Below, in pieces: positions 5,920 to 9,207 of a stretch of 9,207 nucleotides of DNA (positions are counted from its first letter, which is position 1; every line of letters starts with the position of its first letter). A model generated the notes under the pieces. The model was not told the DNA's origin and made no database searches. It worked only from the letters and a program-made list of their open reading frames with translations. The stretch comes from Methanothrix sp. (GTDB lineage: Archaea; Halobacteriota; Methanosarcinia; Methanotrichales; Methanotrichaceae): assembly GCA_028708055.1 (NCBI GenBank), contig JAQVZT010000086.1, positions 1 through 9,207 of the forward strand, read 5' to 3'. Both the position numbers and the translations under genes were made by a program.

Positions 5920-6966
5920 TTAATTTTGCTCTTTAGCATCAGATCTTCTATTGAATTTCTCTAGAGCTTGTGATGCTTCTTTGCGAACCAAGGTTTCATT
6001 ATCATTAAGCAATTGCTCCAATGCAGGTATTGCATCTTTATCTCCAATCCTGCCAAGGGCATCTGCTGCGTTCCCTCGAACGGATTTTTCAGGATCTTTA
6101 AGGGCCTCGATCAATTTGGGCACTGCATCTTTGCTCCCAATTTTTCCAAGGGCTTCTGCCGCATACATTCGAACAATATTGTCAGGATCTCCGAGGGCTT
6201 CCATCAATCCAGATGACGAAGTATTATCTCCAATAATTCCCAGAGCCCATGCAGCTTGTTCACGAACAGAATTGTCATGATCTCTTAGTGCCTCAATCAA
6301 TCCAGGCATGCCATATATATATCCAGACTCGCCAAGCCTGTGCGCAATCCCACGCCTCACATCATTCAATGGGTGTTTCTTTAGTGCAGATAATAGCGCT
6401 CCTCGCGAGAGAGGTTGATCATTTTGAATGAGAAGGTCGATAGCATCTTTCCGTTCGTCCAGATTGACACTATCCAAAGACTTTATTGCATTCTCAATGA
6501 ATGGCGGACAATTAACAGATATTTCAATGGAACTGGCCTGTTTAATCGCAGGGTTAATGTCGCGCTTACCCTTTGGTTCCTTCTCGCAAATTGCCTTAAG
6601 ATCTGCCATCAGCTTATCCAATGGTCGGGCTCCTCTTTTTGTAAAATCGTAATAATGAATCTTATTTAATCTCGGATGTACCTGTGTCTCATGAAGCATG
6701 ATAGGAATTACCTTTAAACCAGCACCAAGCGCAAAAACCCATTCACATGTGACCTCATTTGAGTTCCTTGATTCAGGTGTCACTATTAAGATAAGTGCTG
6801 ATGAATCCCTGATAGCCCTATCGATTTCTTCTCGCCATTCGTCGCCTCCTTTCAATTCCATAATGTCCAACCAGTGCTCAAATCCATTTTGCTCCAATTT
6901 TGCGGCAAGATAGTCAGCGAAGTCGCCATCCTGATGGCAATAGGAGATGAAGATTCGATCAGGCAT
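5920..6966 (-). CDS. TIR-HEAT protein, copy 2 (TIR_2 domain plus PBS-lyase-type HEAT repeats)
   Basis: The 348-residue product has the same architecture as copy 1. The TIR domain (about 3-128) shows RIFISYCHQDGDFA, KGGDEWREEIDRAI, SALILIVTPES and SNEVTCEWVFALGAG, with E75 as the putative catalytic Glu. By eye 89 of the first 130 residues match copy 1, and 46 of the next 80. The HEAT array (about 217-340) has four clear 31-residue units of the pattern LIEAL.D.....VR..AA.ALG.IG, one fewer than copy 1, and a charged tail ending RRSDAKEQN. The ATG has GGAG at 6974-6977, at the same 7-base spacing as copy 1. It lies 85 bases downstream of ygiQ on the same strand, so co-transcription is possible, though the AT-rich gap could carry its own promoter. 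TIRs of this kind often cleave NAD in antiphage systems; here that is inference, and no separate sensor gene adjoins it. Confidence 0.85.
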   Translation of the reverse strand: MPDRIFISYCHQDGDFADYLAAKLEQNGFEHWLDIMELKGGDEWREEIDRAIRDSSALILIVTPESRNSNEVTCEWVFALGAGLKVIPIMLHETQVHPRLNKIHYYDFTKRGARPLDKLMADLKAICEKEPKGKRDINPAIKQASSIEISVNCPPFIENAIKSLDSVNLDERKDAIDLLIQNDQPLSRGALLSALKKHPLNDVRRGIAHRLGESGYIYGMPGLIEALRDHDNSVREQAAWALGIIGDNTSSSGLMEALGDPDNIVRMYAAEALGKIGSKDAVPKLIEALKDPEKSVRGNAADALGRIGDKDAIPALEQLLNDNETLVRKEASQALEKFNRRSDAKEQN

Positions 6967-6973
6967 GATATAG

Positions 6974-7040
6974 CTCCAATTATTTCAAACAGCGATTTAG
7001 GTTTGTCTTCATAAGCTTTGCCTTAAAGATTAAAAATTAA
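6974..7040 (-). promoter_or_regulatory. leader/promoter region shared by the two TIR-HEAT genes
   Basis: Read on the minus strand, this region follows the same order of motifs as the one upstream of copy 1 (4621-4680): CTTTRAGG, then CAAAG, TTAATGA or TTATGAA, AAACCT, GCTG and ATTGGAGC before a 7-base spacer and ATG. A run of A and T (7021-7045) may hold the TATA element. The GGAG (6974-6977 and 4621-4624) decides the ATG starts of both genes. Shared ancestry alone could explain the similarity. Confidence 0.45.
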
Positions 7041-7051
7041 TTAGAAGATAT

Positions 7052-8914
7052 TCATCCTGTATCCTTTCTCCTCTTTCCCTCCCATCTATCTCTCGCTCTA
7101 TTCTCCATCCCCCACCCGCCCGCAGGCCGCGCCGGAATCAGGCAGCATCTCCCCTGGCCGATGAGGTCCGTCCTTCCCGCCATCAAGAGGCCCTCCCGGA
7201 CCAGATCGTAGTTTCTCGGGTCCCGGTACTGGAGAATGGCCCGCTGAATCCTCTTTTCCCGGCCCATGGGAACGTGCACAGGCTTGAGGGTAAACGGGTC
7301 AAGACCCGTGTAGTACATTGCAGTAGAAACGGTCATGGGAGTAGGGGTGAAGTCCTGCACCTGCTCAGTGTACATTCGATTGTCCCGCAGGTACTCGGCC
7401 AGCTCAACCATCTCCGTCACTGTGCAGCCGGGATGGCCGGACATGAGGTAGGGCAGAAGATATTGCTCCTTTCCTACCGCTTTGGAGGCGGCAGCAAAGC
7501 GCTCCCGGAAGGCGTCCAGCACCTCTCGGGAAGGCTTGTGCATGCACTCAGTCACAGCCGAACTGATGTGCTCCGGAGCGATCTTGAGGTGCCCGGAGAC
7601 GTGATGCCTGCAAAGCTCCTCCAGGTAAGAAGAATGGTCGGCCATGATCAGGTCATGCCTGATTCCAGAGCCGATGAAGACCCTTTTCACGCCGGGAATC
7701 TTTCTCAGCCTGCGCAGGAGTTCGACCTGGCGGGAGTGGTCCTTATTCAGGCTGGGGCAATCGGCAGAGCAGAGCTTGTCCGAGCAGGCACCCGTCTTCC
7801 AGCGGTGGCAGGAGAGGCCGTACATATTGGCAGTCGGCCCGCCCACATCGGATATGACTCCGGCAAATCCTTTCATTCTGGTCAGAGCTGCCGCCTCTCG
7901 CAAGATGGACTCCTCGCTCCTGCTCTGCACAATTCTGCCCTGGTGGTGGGTCAGGGCGCAGAAGGAGCAGGAGCCGAAGCAGCCCCGGTGGCTGGTGATG
8001 GAGAAGCGCACCGGCTCCAGGGCAGGGACGGCGTCGCGGTAAGATGGATGGGTTTCGCGGGCGAAGGGCAGCTCGTAGATCCGGTCCAGCTCCTCAGTCC
8101 GCAGCGGCCTTGCAGGAGGATTCTGGATGATGACCGTCTTGGGGTGCACCTGGACGACCGCCCGCCCGTGAAAAGGGTCCTGCTCTCCGTAATGCATGGC
8201 GAAAGCCTGGGCATACTTTCTTCGGTCTGTGGAAACTTCTGCAAAGCCAGGGATTACAAGCGATCCCTCCAGCGGACTGCTGCTGCGCCAGCGAGCGATC
8301 TCCTCTTTGACCGTTGTTCCGGCAACATCTCTGATCTCGCCGACGCCCTCTCCTTTTTCCAGCCTCAGGGCCACCTCTCGCAGAGGAGCCTCCCCCATGC
8401 CGTAGATGATCAGATCCGCGGGCGCGTCTGCAAGAATTGCGCGGCGAACAGAATCCGACCAGTAATCGTAATGAGCAAATCTGCGCAGGCTGGCCTCGAT
8501 ACCCCCCAGGATTATGGGGACGCCCGGAAAGAGGGCATGAACCTTGTCGGTGTAGACGATTGCCGCCCTGTCCGGCCTGAGCAATGCTCCGCCCGGCGAG
8601 TAGACATCCGAGCTGCGCCGCTTCAGGTTGGCAGTCAGGTTATTGACCATGGAGTCGACGTTTCCGGAGGAGATCCCGAAGAAGAGCCGCGGACGGCCAA
8701 GCTTCTTGAAGTCCTCGTCCGTTCTCCAGTCCGGCTGGGCGATGACCCCCACGCTGTAACCGGCATCCCAGAGCACCCGGCCGATGACCGCCGCAGCAAA
8801 GGAGGGATGATCGACATAAGCGTCTCCGCTAATGAGTATCACATCGAACTGATCGATCTCCAGCTCTCTTGCTTCCTGCATGGACATTGGGAGAAAATGA
8901 GGCTGCTCATTCAT
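7052..8914 (-). CDS. YgiQ family radical SAM protein
   Basis: The 620-residue product matches the YgiQ family (radical SAM enzymes of the UPF0313 type, substrate not established). The N-terminal part has FDVILISGDAYVDHPSFAAA (23-42) and a GGIEASLRRFAHYDYW segment (137-152), as in family members with a B12-binding-like fold. The radical SAM cluster motif is CFGSCSFC with C312, C316 and C319, which would hold a [4Fe-4S] cluster for SAM cleavage. Downstream are ISDVGGPTANMYGLSC, FIGSGIRHDL, LKIAPEH and QVQDFTPTPMT, all typical of YgiQ. The length is within the usual 600-740 range. The ATG at 8914 has no strong ribosome-binding site; a TATA-like ATTTATGA read on the minus strand near 8945-8952 is a possible promoter. 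It is divergent from the beta-helix gene. A fragment of this gene's 3' end is duplicated at 4764-4970. Confidence 0.93.
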   Translation of the reverse strand: MNEQPHFLPMSMQEARELEIDQFDVILISGDAYVDHPSFAAAVIGRVLWDAGYSVGVIAQPDWRTDEDFKKLGRPRLFFGISSGNVDSMVNNLTANLKRRSSDVYSPGGALLRPDRAAIVYTDKVHALFPGVPIILGGIEASLRRFAHYDYWSDSVRRAILADAPADLIIYGMGEAPLREVALRLEKGEGVGEIRDVAGTTVKEEIARWRSSSPLEGSLVIPGFAEVSTDRRKYAQAFAMHYGEQDPFHGRAVVQVHPKTVIIQNPPARPLRTEELDRIYELPFARETHPSYRDAVPALEPVRFSITSHRGCFGSCSFCALTHHQGRIVQSRSEESILREAAALTRMKGFAGVISDVGGPTANMYGLSCHRWKTGACSDKLCSADCPSLNKDHSRQVELLRRLRKIPGVKRVFIGSGIRHDLIMADHSSYLEELCRHHVSGHLKIAPEHISSAVTECMHKPSREVLDAFRERFAAASKAVGKEQYLLPYLMSGHPGCTVTEMVELAEYLRDNRMYTEQVQDFTPTPMTVSTAMYYTGLDPFTLKPVHVPMGREKRIQRAILQYRDPRNYDLVREGLLMAGRTDLIGQGRCCLIPARPAGGWGMENRARDRWEGKRRKDTG

Positions 8915-8993
8915 TGGATCATAATATTGGGTGTCTGTTTCATAAATCCTTTCCGTGAGTCGAGGGCTACCTTGAGAAACATTGGATCAGGCA

Positions 8994-9006
8994 AGCTTTT
9001 AAAGCT
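8994..9006 (+). promoter_or_regulatory. palindromic TATA-like element upstream of beta-helix gene
   Basis: AGCTTTTAAAGCT is a perfect inverted repeat around a single central base, with a TTTTAAA core. Its centre at 9000 would set transcription at about 9025, just before the GGGGATAGG stretch (9027-9035) and the ATG at 9038. It could be the TATA box or a regulator site overlapping it. A second AT-rich stretch at 9011-9022 (GAATTATAATAG) is an alternative. Confidence 0.35.
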
Positions 9007-9037
9007 AGAAGAATTATAATAGTCTAGGGGATAGGCA

Positions 9038-9207
9038 ATGAAGCATAGAGCAGAAGATCTGGCAGCATTGGCAGTACTTACGGCGCTGGCAGCAGCGATG
9101 ATCATTCTCTCATCACCGACCCTGGCGGCAACAATTGCCGTTTCGCCGGGAGAGAGCATTCAGGCGGCCATTGATGAGGCTAATTCAGGCGATACCATAT
9201 TCGTTGA
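9038..9207 (+). CDS. secreted right-handed beta-helix (NosD-like) protein, 5' part
   Basis: 56 complete codons are visible before the window ends. The N-terminus MKHRAEDLAALAVLTALAAA is a basic start plus a long hydrophobic stretch (about residues 8-31) ending SSPTLAAT, which is a good signal peptide. The mature part begins IAVSPGESIQAAIDEANSGD and continues TIFV. PGESIQAAIDxAxxGDTI is the standard opening of NosD / parallel beta-helix surface proteins in methanogens, in which the repeats that follow fold as a right-handed helix. It is probably exported to the cell surface; its ligand is not visible. The ATG at 9038 follows a G-rich stretch, GGGGATAGG, at 9027-9035. The preceding 123-base gap to ygiQ carries both divergent promoters. 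Confidence 0.8.
   Translation, partial: MKHRAEDLAALAVLTALAAAMIILSSPTLAATIAVSPGESIQAAIDEANSGDTIFV

Noticed and set aside
7274..9019. Plus-strand open frame of 581 codons opposite ygiQ
   Set aside because: It lies antisense to a clearly real radical SAM gene with complete motifs. Its translation has no domain-like pattern, and long antisense frames are common in GC-rich coding DNA.

Overview
The window looks like accessory DNA from a methanogenic archaeon. A Methanothrix/Methanosaeta-like genome is my best guess from general gene content and style; no marker gene here proves it. Supporting signs are TATA-like boxes upstream of several starts, GGAG/GGTGA ribosome-binding sites, and the mix of a CoA-binding protein, an MBL hydrolase, an MNT/HepT pair, a YgiQ-type radical SAM enzyme and a secreted beta-helix protein. 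No rRNA, tRNA, CRISPR array, insertion sequence or integrase was seen.

Layout. Left end: a truncated CoA-binding-domain gene on the minus strand (1-269), divergent from an MBL-fold hydrolase with a long C-terminal extension (318-1568). An intact endonuclease/exonuclease/phosphatase (EEP) family gene follows (1647-2717). A decayed MNT/HepT toxin-antitoxin pair lies at 2861-3414. A TIR-HEAT gene runs on the minus strand at 3492-4613. From 4764 to 5255 are two back-to-back gene relics: the 3' end of a ygiQ copy (minus strand), then the 3' part of an EEP copy (plus strand). After these come an unrecognised Cys-containing ORF (5303-5857, minus), a second TIR-HEAT gene (5920-6966, minus) and the intact ygiQ (7052-8914, minus). 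The window ends inside a secreted beta-helix gene on the plus strand (9038-9207).

The relics explain the architecture. An ancestral block, EEP > [variable slot] < TIR-HEAT < ygiQ, seems to have been tandemly duplicated, with breakpoints inside EEP (about 2106) and inside ygiQ. This left a full EEP at the left, a full ygiQ at the right and a ygiQ-tail/EEP-tail junction near 4970-4973. The slot between EEP and TIR-HEAT now differs in the two copies: MNT/HepT in one, the unknown ORF in the other. By-eye counts show the dead flanking relics at about 91% DNA identity to their intact sources, whereas the best-conserved block of the two TIR genes is only about 77%. The TIR-HEAT genes have therefore diverged more than the neutral DNA beside them. 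That pattern suggests diversification or allele replacement, as expected of an immune-type gene.

Functionally, the two TIR-HEAT proteins keep the putative catalytic Glu of TIR NAD-cleaving enzymes and differ in HEAT-repeat number. They are the best candidates for an undescribed stand-alone defence or stress effector family. The defence role is inference; the duplication, the relics and the decayed MNT/HepT pair are read directly from the sequence.
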